A program made the translations under genes and the position numbers. Below are positions 25,120-34,717 of a stretch of 49,540 nt of DNA, piece after piece. The DNA comes from Duncaniella muris. GTDB taxonomy: Bacteria; Bacteroidota; Bacteroidia; Bacteroidales; Muribaculaceae. The DNA lies in contig NZ_PUEC01000025.1 in the NCBI RefSeq assembly GCF_003024805.1, positions 1-49,540 on the forward strand, written 5' to 3'. The notes beneath the pieces are model-generated. The model was given only the letters and a program-made list of their open reading frames with translations, searched no databases and was not told the origin of the DNA. Positions within the stretch are counted from its first letter, which is position 1. Each line of letters begins with the position of its first letter.

Positions 25120-26652
25120 TTATATTGATTCAGGGGCGGGAGCTCTTTCATAGATGCTTTCAAGGGTGTATTCGGGGCTATGGTCGGAAACGGCGCGTAC
25201 CATCGCGGCGACCGAGGCTGCATTGGAATGAACAAAATCTCCGGTCTGACGGTCGAAGATGGCGCCTTGGCCCGCTCCTAAGCCTTTACCTCCGTTATCC
25301 CAGAATACGGGTGCCAGTCCACAGTCATGAGCAGCCTTGCAGAAATATTCAAGGTAATAGTCGCGAAATGCGCTTTCGCGTCCGGCGGGACGGTTGGTGC
25401 AGGTGAATTCACCGATGTAGACAGGGATGTTTTTGTCTGTGAATCTTTCTTTCAGGCCTTTGAAAATGTTGGCAAGACCTTCTTCATCTACATCGTCTGC
25501 GGGATATTTGCCTTCGGATGCAGTGTGGCCCCATTCGGGGAGGTATGTCCAGTTACCGCCTTCGTCATAGAATTCCATGCAGAATTTGCCGGGAGAGTAG
25601 CAGTGGACCGAGACGAGCAGACGTCCTGTCGCGGGGTCTTTGGGCAGTTCGAGATGCTCAATAAGTTCCCAGCCTCCGGCATAGCCGGGGATTCCGAGAT
25701 AGCGTGTGGCATTTTTGCCTCCGGTGGCACGCACGGTGTTCACAAACAGCTGGTTCCATTCGTTGAGGAGTCGGTACTGGTGACCGTTGTCTGTGGTGTT
25801 CGCGCCCCAGCCCCAGTCTCCGTCATGGATTTCGTTGAAGCCTTCGAAAATCAGAAAATCACCGGTGTCGACAAACCGTTCTGCAATTTGTGTCCATACT
25901 TTGCGGATTTGGTCTTCAACTTCAAGGTTTTTGGCTATGTTTGCGGCTGCGCCTTTGAAATCGAGCCAGAAGCCGTAGCCGCCAGAGCCGTCATGATGGA
26001 TGTTGACGATTATGTTAAGCCCTGCATTTTCGGCATAGCCTACAATTTCGGCCACTCGTTCGAGACGATCATCGATTTTGTAGTCAGGTGCTGCTCCGAT
26101 ATGCCCGATCCATGTCACCGGCAGGCGCACAGTCTTGATGCCGGCAGCCTTGATCTTGTTGAAGAGTTCCTGAGTCAGCGGATAGTTGCCGTCACAGAGT
26201 TCGTCGGCAACACCGTTTTTGTAGGCATCCATCTGGTTGCCGGGATTCCATCCCAGACCCAGCCAGTCAGCTATTTCATGTACGGAAGCCTGAGCAAGGG
26301 CCGACTGATTGACGGTCAGAGTCTTGGTTTCGTCACCGGATTTGATTGTCACCTCTGCCGATCTGCTGTCACCGTTGTTTTCATCAACGGTGACATAGAG
26401 GCGATAGATTGAAGCGGTCAGGCGTTCGAGCTTGAGGCTGACCCAGTTTTCGCTGCATGAGATCTGCGGAGTGACAGCTGACTTGATGCGGAAGTTGTTA
26501 GAGTTGCTTTCTCTCTGAAATGACAGTACATCGTTTTCGAGCACGAAGTGGATGTCTTCTGTGTCATAGACATCTTTGTTGTCGGAACATGAGATGCTGC
26601 CGAATGAAAGCAACAGAGATAGAGCGATTGGAATTATATTCAGATGTCTCAT
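25120..26652 (-). CDS. BACON-domain GH5 endoglucanase/xyloglucanase, lipoprotein
   Basis: A 510-residue surface lipoprotein: signal peptide with lipobox cysteine C22 (FGSISC). A BACON domain (about 33-118, ending TLTVNQSA) probably spaces the enzyme from the membrane. The GH5 barrel has GWNPGNQMDA, NIHHDGSG, acid/base E274 (FEGFNEIHDG) and nucleophile E415 (VYIGEFTC). The motifs fit subfamily GH5_4, which includes endo-xyloglucanases and endo-glucanases; BACON-GH5_4 is the arrangement of the Bacteroides ovatus xyloglucan enzyme. It would make the first cut in the polymer outside the cell. It follows the surface glycan-binding protein gene by 39 bases. Confidence 0.9.
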   Translation of the reverse strand: MRHLNIIPIALSLLLSFGSISCSDNKDVYDTEDIHFVLENDVLSFQRESNSNNFRIKSAVTPQISCSENWVSLKLERLTASIYRLYVTVDENNGDSRSAEVTIKSGDETKTLTVNQSALAQASVHEIADWLGLGWNPGNQMDAYKNGVADELCDGNYPLTQELFNKIKAAGIKTVRLPVTWIGHIGAAPDYKIDDRLERVAEIVGYAENAGLNIIVNIHHDGSGGYGFWLDFKGAAANIAKNLEVEDQIRKVWTQIAERFVDTGDFLIFEGFNEIHDGDWGWGANTTDNGHQYRLLNEWNQLFVNTVRATGGKNATRYLGIPGYAGGWELIEHLELPKDPATGRLLVSVHCYSPGKFCMEFYDEGGNWTYLPEWGHTASEGKYPADDVDEEGLANIFKGLKERFTDKNIPVYIGEFTCTNRPAGRESAFRDYYLEYFCKAAHDCGLAPVFWDNGGKGLGAGQGAIFDRQTGDFVHSNAASVAAMVRAVSDHSPEYTLESIYERAPAPESI

Positions 26653-26691
26653 ATCGTTTTGTAATATCTGTGTTAGTGGCTGTTTTGAGAT

Positions 26692-28203
26692 TTACTGTCT
26701 GACATACAGACGGAAGTTGTCGAAGTAGACTGCCACATCCTGTTCGGCCAGTCCGTTGCAGAGATGGAGATAGACCGATGTCAGTGAGAGTCTGATGTCA
26801 CCATAGGTGCTGCCTCCGGTGACGAGATTTCTCAGCGGTATGGAGCAAGACATCCATCTGCCGGTCTCGCATTTGCCGGTGATGCGATCATGGTAGCCGT
26901 TGAACGTGTACTGGCCCTTGAAGTCACTTCCGTCACAGAGAATGAACCAGCATTCCATGCCTTCGACTTCAGGATAGTGCATATAGCATTCGTAGCGGAA
27001 CTCGATGTCTTCGATCGGGGTGCTCTCAGGAATGTCGGGTATCTGTGACTCGCCGAGGTAGAGAGGTCCCCACCATCCGTTGTTGAGCTGTGTGGTTCCT
27101 TCGATTCCCCAGAATTTGCCGGAGGTATTGGCCGGTTTATTGTTGGCAGATGTCTGGTCTACCACTTTGTTGCTGTCGGTTCCGCCCCAGAAATAACGTC
27201 CGAAGCTGTCGAAGTCGATCAGTACGGTGCTCTTCTGATAGAAGGGTATTGTGTCGCGGCCCTGCTCGGTCACGAGGATCAGGCGTCCGCCTTTTTCAGG
27301 CAGAGTGGGCAGCGAGAATGTGAGCTGAGTTTTGTCATCATTGACTGTGATGTCTTTGGCCGGAATAGTGATTTCGTTTTTGCCGATGATGATGGCCACA
27401 AGATCATTGAATTCCTTGCCGAAGAGAGTGCATGGCTCGCCCCATACAGGCATGTCAGATGAAATTTCCTCGATTACCGGCGGATTGGGCTTGGCGGAAG
27501 TGAATCCGATTACCGATGATCCGGAGTGACATTCGATCACGATGTAGCCTTTTTCGAGAACCGTGGCGGGAAGTTTTGCGGTGATGAGGTCGAAGTCGGG
27601 ACCGATTTCATAGTCTGTGATCTCATATTTCGTCACCGGACCTTCCGGTTCGACCGGGTTTCCGTCATCATCAACTTCAAGAGGATTGAAGTCTGTGAGA
27701 TAGAGGCTTTCCACTTCATAGATGTTTTCTCCTTTAATACGTATCTCCTGTCCGGGCGACAGAGGCTTGTCATCGTCCCAGTCGGCGGTATAGGATATGA
27801 GATATGGAGCCGGGGAGTTGATGTGGAACGCATATGTAGCGGTGCCGTGGCTGGTGACAACTCTGATCTCTGATTTCAGTTCAGGGTTGGCGCCTACGAG
27901 CTTAAGTTCGCCCGGAATCGAGAGGATTATGTGGGTCGAGGTAGCATACGTGGGGTTGAAAGAAATTTTCTGATCGTTGATGTAGATTTCTTTCGCGCCA
28001 CCGAGATTATGGCCAACGAGGACGATTATATCCCAGGGGTCTGCTTCGGTGAACAGGCTGTCGGCCTTTTCCGGATCAATCGTGCGGACTCCGGTGATCA
28101 CAGGCTGACCTCCGTCATCTCCGTCTGATTTGCAGGAGACAAAACACAGCATCTGCATCATGCACACGATGGCTACGCAGAAACAGCTTATATAGTTTTT
28201 CAT
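26692..28203 (-). CDS. Surface glycan-binding protein (SusE-position, SGBP-B-like)
   Basis: A 503-residue lipoprotein: signal peptide with cysteine in CFVSCKSDGDDG. Two or three IPT/TIG-like immunoglobulin domains cover about residues 30-300 (VLVGHNLGGAKEIYIND, IRIKGENIYEVESLYL, LFGKEFNDLVAIIIG). The C-terminal 200 residues form a beta-sandwich rich in Trp and Tyr (FWGIEGTTQLNNGWWGPLY), like the xyloglucan-binding domain of SGBP-B. It likely captures the polysaccharide at the surface beside SusD. ATG 28203 is favoured over the one at 28212. It follows SusD by 35 bases in the PUL operon. Confidence 0.85.
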   Translation of the reverse strand: MKNYISCFCVAIVCMMQMLCFVSCKSDGDDGGQPVITGVRTIDPEKADSLFTEADPWDIIVLVGHNLGGAKEIYINDQKISFNPTYATSTHIILSIPGELKLVGANPELKSEIRVVTSHGTATYAFHINSPAPYLISYTADWDDDKPLSPGQEIRIKGENIYEVESLYLTDFNPLEVDDDGNPVEPEGPVTKYEITDYEIGPDFDLITAKLPATVLEKGYIVIECHSGSSVIGFTSAKPNPPVIEEISSDMPVWGEPCTLFGKEFNDLVAIIIGKNEITIPAKDITVNDDKTQLTFSLPTLPEKGGRLILVTEQGRDTIPFYQKSTVLIDFDSFGRYFWGGTDSNKVVDQTSANNKPANTSGKFWGIEGTTQLNNGWWGPLYLGESQIPDIPESTPIEDIEFRYECYMHYPEVEGMECWFILCDGSDFKGQYTFNGYHDRITGKCETGRWMSCSIPLRNLVTGGSTYGDIRLSLTSVYLHLCNGLAEQDVAVYFDNFRLYVRQ

Positions 28204-28238
28204 TGTTATCATGTTATTTCGTTTGATATACCACTCTC

Positions 28239-29822
28239 TTAGTCTTTGAAATTATAGCTGACAGGTTCTGCTTTGAGCAGCGGGTTCTGGATCACATCGT
28301 TTTCAGGATAGGGCATGAACATCTTGCTTGCTATCACGACTACCGGTGAGGTAGGCTGGATGATGCCTTCGATTATCAGTTCGCCGTCAGAATCTTTTTT
28401 GATTTTGTCGGCGCGGGTGCCGCGTTCCTGATTGTTGATCATATTGAGAATCTTTTCAGGTTTCCATTTGAACCAGGTGATGTATTCATACCAGTTGGTG
28501 TATTCCATGCTGAATTCAATGCGGCGCTCACGGATAATGTCATCGAATGTCACGGATGTCTTGGGGTCGATCATGGCTCTTTCTCTGACTTTGTTGAAGT
28601 ATTCGAGGCCTGGGCCGCCGGTGAGTTTTTCCTGATTGCCGAGGCAGGCTTCCGCATAGGTGAGATAAGTGTCGGCGAGACGTATTATATAGGTGTTGAG
28701 CGGAGAGCTCATTGGAGCCACATAGCCGTCATTGTCATCGTCAGGCCCACCGATGGCGCCTTTCTTGGTCTGGGCGTTTTCCTTGTCGTAGTGATAGCCG
28801 CCTTTGTCCATGCAGAGTTCCGGATAGAACGAGTGCTGTGTGAAATATGTGGCGTTGCGGCGGATTGTGTCGGAATGTTCGTACTGGTCGAGCATTTCGA
28901 GCGGTGCGAATGGAGAGCCCCATGCGGCTACGCCTCCGGAGATGTCAGAGAATGAGAGGATAGAGTAGAGTGTGTTCTGTGTTCCCCATTCTCCGAGCGG
29001 CACCCATTGCATGGCCAGCAGCGATTCCTCATTGTTGTTGAATTTGTATTTGAAGAGATCGGCATATGTGGGGAGCAGTTTCAGCCCGCTTTTGGTGCAG
29101 ACGTCCTCGCAGAGTTCCTTGCATTTTTCAAGGTCGGCCTCGTCGCGGTTTCCTCCGTTCCATCCGGAGCGGCAGAGGTAGACTTTGGCAAGAAGAGCTT
29201 TTGCGGCCCAGCAGGTTGCGCGCCCTTTGATCCATGATTCAGGTAGATATTCAGCGGCATATTCAAGGTCACGGATGATGAATTTGAACACGTCTTCTTC
29301 CTTGTTGAGAGGACGCACAGGGTTGTCGACTATCTCCTGATTGTGTTCGAAGAGGATAACCGGGCCCCACAGACGCAGGGCATAGAAATATGCGGCAGCA
29401 CGCATCAGGCGCGCTTCACCGATGGCGCGATGGATTCCCTCTTCGGTGCAGTCGGCGGTCGCTTTGGTCTCGCAGGCCTCAATGACAGAGTTTGACATCG
29501 TCACTACGGCATAGAATGACCTCCAGATGTTTGACAGGTGGCTGTCAAGTGCGGTGACCTGCAAGGTGTTGAACTGCGGAAAGTTCCATGCGTCGAAACA
29601 TTCATTGGCGAGACTGCTGATGCAGAGTGCGCCTTCTCCGTTATATTCAAACCAGGGTCTGTTATAGAGTACGGATGTCGCTGATTCGAGTGCTTTGTCA
29701 GAGACATAGAAAGTTCCGTCTACATAGTTTCCCTGCGGGAGTTTCTCAAGAAAGTCGTCGCTGCATGATGCAACGCATGAAGCGGCGGCGATAGCGATCA
29801 ATGGAATATATAATTTTTTCAT
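28239..29822 (-). CDS. SusD/RagB-family nutrient-binding outer-membrane lipoprotein
   Basis: A 527-residue lipoprotein with lipobox cysteine in SCVASCSDDFLEKLPQG. The TPR-helical core contains GEARLMRAAAYFYALRLWGPV, the typical SusD helix pair. The C-terminal region includes IIRERRIEFSMEYTNWYEYITWFKW, the usual 'ER..EF..E..rw.DL.RW' position. It forms a lid on the SusC transporter at 29834 and binds oligosaccharides. It starts 11 bases after the susC stop. Confidence 0.95.
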   Translation of the reverse strand: MKKLYIPLIAIAAASCVASCSDDFLEKLPQGNYVDGTFYVSDKALESATSVLYNRPWFEYNGEGALCISSLANECFDAWNFPQFNTLQVTALDSHLSNIWRSFYAVVTMSNSVIEACETKATADCTEEGIHRAIGEARLMRAAAYFYALRLWGPVILFEHNQEIVDNPVRPLNKEEDVFKFIIRDLEYAAEYLPESWIKGRATCWAAKALLAKVYLCRSGWNGGNRDEADLEKCKELCEDVCTKSGLKLLPTYADLFKYKFNNNEESLLAMQWVPLGEWGTQNTLYSILSFSDISGGVAAWGSPFAPLEMLDQYEHSDTIRRNATYFTQHSFYPELCMDKGGYHYDKENAQTKKGAIGGPDDDNDGYVAPMSSPLNTYIIRLADTYLTYAEACLGNQEKLTGGPGLEYFNKVRERAMIDPKTSVTFDDIIRERRIEFSMEYTNWYEYITWFKWKPEKILNMINNQERGTRADKIKKDSDGELIIEGIIQPTSPVVVIASKMFMPYPENDVIQNPLLKAEPVSYNFKD

Positions 29823-29833
29823 TGGTGTTAAGG

Positions 29834-32800
29834 TTAAAGTGAGACATTGAGTCCGAAGGTGTAGATCACCTGTGAAGGATAGCGGGCATAGTCGATGCCG
29901 CGTGTGAGCACGTTGTAGTTGTAGGCTCCGATTTCGGGGTCGAATCCTTTGTAGCGGGTGAATGTGAAAGGATTCTGCACGTTGAAATAGAGGCGGAGGT
30001 TCTCGATGCTTGCACGCTTTATCAGCTGTTTCGGGAAAGTATAGCCCAATGATATGTTCTTGACGCGCAGATATGAACCGTCTTCAACGAAATAGCTGCT
30101 CATGCGGTTGTTGTTGTTCGAATTGTCAAGAGCGATGCGGCAGATACGGGCGTCGGAGTTGATCACATGCATGTTTTCAAACGTATGGCCTCCGTTCGGA
30201 TCAATGAGCCCTACGTTGGCGAGCCTTGTGGTTTCCATGAGAAGATTGGAGTTTCTCATAGGGTCTGTGTAGACCTGGCGCAGGTAGTTGAACACCTTGT
30301 TGCCCTGTACCCCTACAAGTGAGAGGTTGAAGTCAAAGTCTTTGTAAGTAAGGGTGGTGTTGAATCCGTAAGTGAATTTTGGCTCAGGATTGCCTATGAA
30401 CTTACGGTCGCTTTCATTGATTACTCCGTCTTTGTTCACGTCTTCGAATATGTAGTCTCCATACCAGATTTCGTTTTCCTTGATTGTCTTGCCCTCAGGA
30501 ATTGCCACGAGAATTTTGTTGAAGTTGTCGTCAAGCATGAAGTCGCCGTTCTGGTCTTTGACATAGAAATCGTCAGCTTCCTTGAACATGCCGATTACGT
30601 TGTAGCCGTAGAACTGGCCTACGGGCTGTCCGACAACGGTGTTGGTATAGGTGTCGGCGCCGATCTTTCCGGTGATGCTTGATGTCTTGGTGTAGAGTTT
30701 GGTAACCTTGTTGCGGTTAAGCGAGAAGGTGAATCCGGTACGCCATGAAAAGTCGCGGGTGCTGATGTTGACGGTATTCAGAGTCCATTCGAAGCCTTTG
30801 TTTTCTATGGCTCCGGCATTGACCCAAGGTGAGGAGATTATGGAGGTCACGTAGTCAGGCAGTGAGGCCTGCATAAGCAGATTGTCTGTCTTTTTAAGAT
30901 AGGCGTCGATTATGAATTCGAGTCTGTTGTTGAACATGGCCAGATCAAGACCGACGTTGTACGATTTTGTTTCTTCCCATTTGAGTTTGTCGTTGGAGTA
31001 GTTTCCGGCATAGAATCCGGCGCCCCAGATAGTGGCGCTTGAAGCCATTGTGGTGCCGTAGGCGTATGCTCCGGCGTTCTGGTTTCCGACTATACCCCAT
31101 CCTAAACGCAGTTTGAGGTTATTGACCGGTTCTACATTTTTCATGAATTTTTCCTGAGAGATACGCCATCCGAAGGCTGCTGAGGGGAACCAGCCCCAGC
31201 GGTTGGCTTTGCCGAAGTTCGAAGATCCGTCAGCACGCAGTGTGAAGGTCAGCAGGTAGCGGTCGGCAAAATTGTAGTTGGCGCGTCCGAAGTATGACTC
31301 CATCGAGCCTGATCCTCTCGAACTGTTGTTTTTGGCTGTCAGCGCATCGCCGGCTACAAGTTCGTGGACTGAGTTGAGGAAGTAGTTTTTTCGGCTTCCG
31401 GAGAGATATTCATATTCGTTTTCACTTGACTCATGACCGATCATCACGTTGAACGAGTGGTTGCGGATGTGCTTGTCGTAGGTCAGGAATGTCTTGAAGA
31501 AGTAGTTCTTGCCGTTGCTTGCGCTTCGTGAGCTTTCAGAGTCCTGAATGAAAAATCCGTAGTCGTAAGTCGGGCGGTAATAGTAGTGGTTGCTGTAGTT
31601 GAAGCCTCCGCCGTATTCCACACGCAGATTCAGACCGTTGATGATCTTGAAGTCGGCAAACAGGTTGCCGTAGAAGTCGGTTCCGCGGTTATAATCTTCG
31701 CGGAGCAGAGCGTCGGCCACGGGGTTTGCATAGAATGTGCCGAAGTTGTTGTCTTCGGTCTGATAGCCGTATGATCCGTCAGGGTTTCTGACAGGTACGT
31801 TGGGGTGCTGGTCAAGTGCGGTGCGGATGATATTGCCGTTGTCAATCGTGTTGGTCTGCTTTGTGCGGCTCAAAGAGGCGCTGACACCGAATGAAAGCCA
31901 TTTGGTGATGTTGGTGTCGATGTTGATTCGGCCTGACAGACGCTCGAAATCTGATCCGATAGCAATACCGTCCTGACCGAGATAGCCTAAGCCGATGGCA
32001 TATTTACCCCAATCGTTGCCGCCTGAGACTGTCAGCTGGTGGTTATGCATATGGGCTGTTCTGAAAATTTCGTCCTGCCAGTCTGTGCCTTTGCCGAGAA
32101 TAGACACATCGGCGAATTCCTCGGTGGCGCCGAAGCCCATCACCTCGGCACGGAGGTTACGGTAGGTGGCGAACTGGCGCAGGTCCATTACATCGAGGCG
32201 GTCGGGGATGTTCTGGATTCCGTAATATCCTTCATAGCTGAGTTTTGTTTTTCCTGCTTCACCGCGCCGGGTAGTGATCATGATCACGCCGTTGCTTGCG
32301 CGTGAACCGTAAATGGCTGTGGCCGATGCGTCTTTCAGCACCTCCATTGACACGATGTCAGAGGGGTTGATGGCTGAAAGAGCATTTGAATTGCCGTCGG
32401 CCTGGCCGGAGAGGGGCACACCGTCGATGACGTAGAGAGGTTCGTTGCCGTTGAGCGAGTTTGTGCCTCGGATGCTGACCGAGATACCGCCGCCGGGGGC
32501 ACCGGAGTTCTGTGTCACCTGCACACCGGCCGCGCGGCCCTGAAGAGCCTGGTCAAGCGATGTGGCCACGGTTTTTTTGATGTCTTCCGCAGAGACTGAT
32601 ACCACAGATCCTGTCAGGTCGCTGCGCTTCATGGTTCCGTAACCGACAACCACTACTTCATCCAGCGTTTTGGAGTCTTCCTTGAGATAGATCTCGACTT
32701 TGGATCTGTCACTGACTTTGATGCTTTGGGTTGTGTAGCCGATGTAGGAGAATGTCACAGTCTGTCCTTTTCTGACATTGACGCTGAAAGCGCCATCGGC

Positions 32801-32989
32801 ATCAGTGACAGTGACTGCTCCGGACTGGACTCTTACTGTGGCTCCGATCAGAGGCATATTGTCATCAGCGCCTCTGACCACGCCGGTAAGTTTAAAGTCC
32901 TGTGCAAAACTTGGGAAGACAACACATCCCAGCAACACGACAACTATCAATCGTAACAGGTGCCGTTGTTTTTTCAATGCGACTTGCAT
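29834..32989 (-). CDS. SusC/RagA-family TonB-linked outer-membrane transporter
   Basis: A 1051-residue outer-membrane barrel with a signal peptide ending FPSFAQ. A CarboxypepD_reg-like domain (about 32-105) precedes the TonB box region LDEVVVVGYG (109-118). The plug has LQGRAAGVQVTQNSGAPGGG and YVIDGVPLSG. The 22-stranded barrel ends in YTFGLNVSL. It imports oligosaccharides using TonB energy, paired with the SusD at 28239. A 115-base leader separates it from the upstream GH43 and contains the repeat at 33040-33059, but no TAnnTTTG box. It could therefore be read from the GH43 promoter or from an activator-dependent one. Confidence 0.96.
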   Translation of the reverse strand: MQVALKKQRHLLRLIVVVLLGCVVFPSFAQDFKLTGVVRGADDNMPLIGATVRVQSGAVTVTDADGAFSVNVRKGQTVTFSYIGYTTQSIKVSDRSKVEIYLKEDSKTLDEVVVVGYGTMKRSDLTGSVVSVSAEDIKKTVATSLDQALQGRAAGVQVTQNSGAPGGGISVSIRGTNSLNGNEPLYVIDGVPLSGQADGNSNALSAINPSDIVSMEVLKDASATAIYGSRASNGVIMITTRRGEAGKTKLSYEGYYGIQNIPDRLDVMDLRQFATYRNLRAEVMGFGATEEFADVSILGKGTDWQDEIFRTAHMHNHQLTVSGGNDWGKYAIGLGYLGQDGIAIGSDFERLSGRINIDTNITKWLSFGVSASLSRTKQTNTIDNGNIIRTALDQHPNVPVRNPDGSYGYQTEDNNFGTFYANPVADALLREDYNRGTDFYGNLFADFKIINGLNLRVEYGGGFNYSNHYYYRPTYDYGFFIQDSESSRSASNGKNYFFKTFLTYDKHIRNHSFNVMIGHESSENEYEYLSGSRKNYFLNSVHELVAGDALTAKNNSSRGSGSMESYFGRANYNFADRYLLTFTLRADGSSNFGKANRWGWFPSAAFGWRISQEKFMKNVEPVNNLKLRLGWGIVGNQNAGAYAYGTTMASSATIWGAGFYAGNYSNDKLKWEETKSYNVGLDLAMFNNRLEFIIDAYLKKTDNLLMQASLPDYVTSIISSPWVNAGAIENKGFEWTLNTVNISTRDFSWRTGFTFSLNRNKVTKLYTKTSSITGKIGADTYTNTVVGQPVGQFYGYNVIGMFKEADDFYVKDQNGDFMLDDNFNKILVAIPEGKTIKENEIWYGDYIFEDVNKDGVINESDRKFIGNPEPKFTYGFNTTLTYKDFDFNLSLVGVQGNKVFNYLRQVYTDPMRNSNLLMETTRLANVGLIDPNGGHTFENMHVINSDARICRIALDNSNNNNRMSSYFVEDGSYLRVKNISLGYTFPKQLIKRASIENLRLYFNVQNPFTFTRYKGFDPEIGAYNYNVLTRGIDYARYPSQVIYTFGLNVSL

Positions 32990-33039
32990 AACTTCATGAT
33001 ATTAATGGTAAAATGATAAAATGATAAATGTTTTCAGGT

Positions 33040-33059
33040 TTAAGAGGTTGTTTTTTAAC
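33040..33059. repeat. 20-bp dispersed repeat, copy A
   Basis: TTAAGAGGTTGTTTTTTAAC is matched at 19 of 20 positions by the reverse complement of 44433-44452. This copy lies in the 5' leader of susC, about 50 bases before its start. It could be an element end, a conserved leader motif or chance. Confidence 0.5.
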
Positions 33060-33104
33060 GACTTATAATATGTATAGAGCGTCTGTGTCTATGGCAATGT
33101 GTGA

Positions 33105-34604
33105 TCAGCGGATGAAACGCCATTCGTCGAATTTGAAATCGCCGTCCCGGTAGACGAAGCAGAGGTCCTGGCTCCCTTTGAGCTTTTTGCCGAGCCGGAC
33201 GCTGACGGTCTGCCATTGGGGATGATCAATGACGAGGCTTCCTACACGCTTGCCTTTGGGACTTCCGATGTGAATGTCGATAACACCTTTGCCTCTGACT
33301 TTGGCTTCGAATCGAGAAGCTCCTTTCCCGAAGTCTGCGCCACGGACTTCAGACTGCTGACCTGAGCCTAATCCGCAGGCAACCATGTTGCCGGCCACGT
33401 CAGTGTGTTCGAATTTTATGCCTGAGGTGGCGGCTACGGTCTCGGCCTGCTGCCAGGCGAACGGATCGAGCGGTTTGATCTGTGAGACTCCGGTCTGGGT
33501 CATCTGTCCAGTCGGTATCGCGATGCTGTTTTCGTCAACTTCAAGTCGGTCTACGCAGATATTCCGGTAGCCGGTAGTGATGCCTCTGAAGTCAGCAAGG
33601 TGATTGGTGTGATAGAAGATGTAATACTCATTGTTGAAACGCAGGAAGTGTGTGTGGTTGTTGGTATATTCCATCCCATAGTCATGAGGATTTTTGAGAA
33701 TGTCGCCACGGAATTTCCAGCTGTCGCGGTTGAGCGGGTCGGTCGATGTCATATAACCGATCGAACAGATTGAGGGGTGCGAGACTTCTGGATCGTTCCA
33801 TTCGGTGCGGTCGACCCAGTCGGTACTGTAGGAGTAGACCCATGTGCCGTTTATATAGTTCAGCTCACTGGCTTCAAAGAAGTATGGAGCAGGAATTTCG
33901 CTGATTTCGCTGTCAAGGCTCAGAAGGTCGCTTCCGAGGCGGACTATGCGGGCGCTTCCCGGCAGGAATGTGGTGGCTTTTGAGCTGCGTCCTCCCCCGA
34001 ATGACAGCCAGCCTACGCCGTTTTCGTCAATGACCGCACCGGGATCGAAGGGGGCCGGGCAGTCTGTAAGTCCGGGGGTGTTCACATCTATAAGGTCATG
34101 ACCGAGCGGGTCAGTCCAGGGTCCTACAGGAGAAGTTGCGGTGATGACACCGACACCGCCTCCGCCGTGGGAGTAGTACATATAAAAATGAGTCAGGCCG
34201 TCACTTTCGGCGCGTGAGATTATGGACGGAGCCCATGATACGCCTTTTTCGCCGGTCCAGGGGGCAGCCTGTTCCACATCGATGATTCCGTGGTAGGTCC
34301 AGTTTACCATGTCATCTGACGACATCATCACGAGAGAATGGATATGTGCGTAGCTGTTTTTGCCATCGCGACCCACGGAGTCAAGTTCTTGCTGGTCGTT
34401 TGTGCCATAGACATACACACGCCCGTTATGAACTACGGCGGTCGGATCGGCTACATGCAGAAAGTCAAGCAGCGGATTGCAGTTTCCGGTGCCGAGTTTC
34501 GGCGTCTTTTCAAACTGATGGTCTTCCGCGGCTTCGGCGGCGGAAGATCCGTTTATAAGTAAGGTGATAGCAAAAATACTGGCAAGTTGCTTTTTTGATA
34601 ACAT
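33105..34604 (-). CDS. Glycoside hydrolase family 43 (arabinofuranosidase/xylosidase-like) with C-terminal beta-sandwich
   Basis: A 499-residue exported protein (signal peptide MLSKKQLASIFAITLLINGSSA). The GH43 propeller has base D53 (VADPTAVV), D187 (PFDPGAVID) and acid E244 (YFFEASELNY), as in arabinoxylan arabinofuranohydrolase-like subfamilies. The last 120 residues form a CBM6-like sandwich (FAWQQAETVAATSGIKFE, ending FDEWRFI). ATG 34604 begins the signal peptide; the upstream extension contains the candidate promoter. It is the first gene after the hybrid sensor (113 bases) and precedes susC, so it probably belongs to the sensor's regulon. Confidence 0.88.
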   Translation of the reverse strand: MLSKKQLASIFAITLLINGSSAAEAAEDHQFEKTPKLGTGNCNPLLDFLHVADPTAVVHNGRVYVYGTNDQQELDSVGRDGKNSYAHIHSLVMMSSDDMVNWTYHGIIDVEQAAPWTGEKGVSWAPSIISRAESDGLTHFYMYYSHGGGGVGVITATSPVGPWTDPLGHDLIDVNTPGLTDCPAPFDPGAVIDENGVGWLSFGGGRSSKATTFLPGSARIVRLGSDLLSLDSEISEIPAPYFFEASELNYINGTWVYSYSTDWVDRTEWNDPEVSHPSICSIGYMTSTDPLNRDSWKFRGDILKNPHDYGMEYTNNHTHFLRFNNEYYIFYHTNHLADFRGITTGYRNICVDRLEVDENSIAIPTGQMTQTGVSQIKPLDPFAWQQAETVAATSGIKFEHTDVAGNMVACGLGSGQQSEVRGADFGKGASRFEAKVRGKGVIDIHIGSPKGKRVGSLVIDHPQWQTVSVRLGKKLKGSQDLCFVYRDGDFKFDEWRFIR

Positions 34605-34645
34605 AAAACTGATTTGTGTTAGAGGCTGATAATGATTAGCTGAAA

Positions 34646-34653
34646 CAAATATA
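34646..34653 (-). promoter_or_regulatory. Candidate activator-dependent promoter of the PUL operon
   Basis: The minus strand reads TATATTTG (complement of CAAATATA), 42 bases before the GH43 start. No TTTG or TTG is present 18-23 bases upstream, as expected if the DNA-binding domain of the adjacent hybrid sensor supplies the missing contact. Confidence 0.45.
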
Positions 34654-34717
34654 GTTACAGCCCTCGGATAGTCTCGGCCCATTATGTATTCTGGAATGCG
34701 CCGCGATGTATCATGAA

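Noticed and set aside
25327-26412. A 361-codon open frame antisense to the GH5 gene
   Set aside because: The GH5/BACON reading on minus is certain. The plus translation is composition-driven and has no recognisable domain.
33001-33030. Direct repeats of ATGATAA upstream of susC as operator sites
   Set aside because: Only two or three 7-bp copies in a very AT-rich leader; too short to separate from chance.
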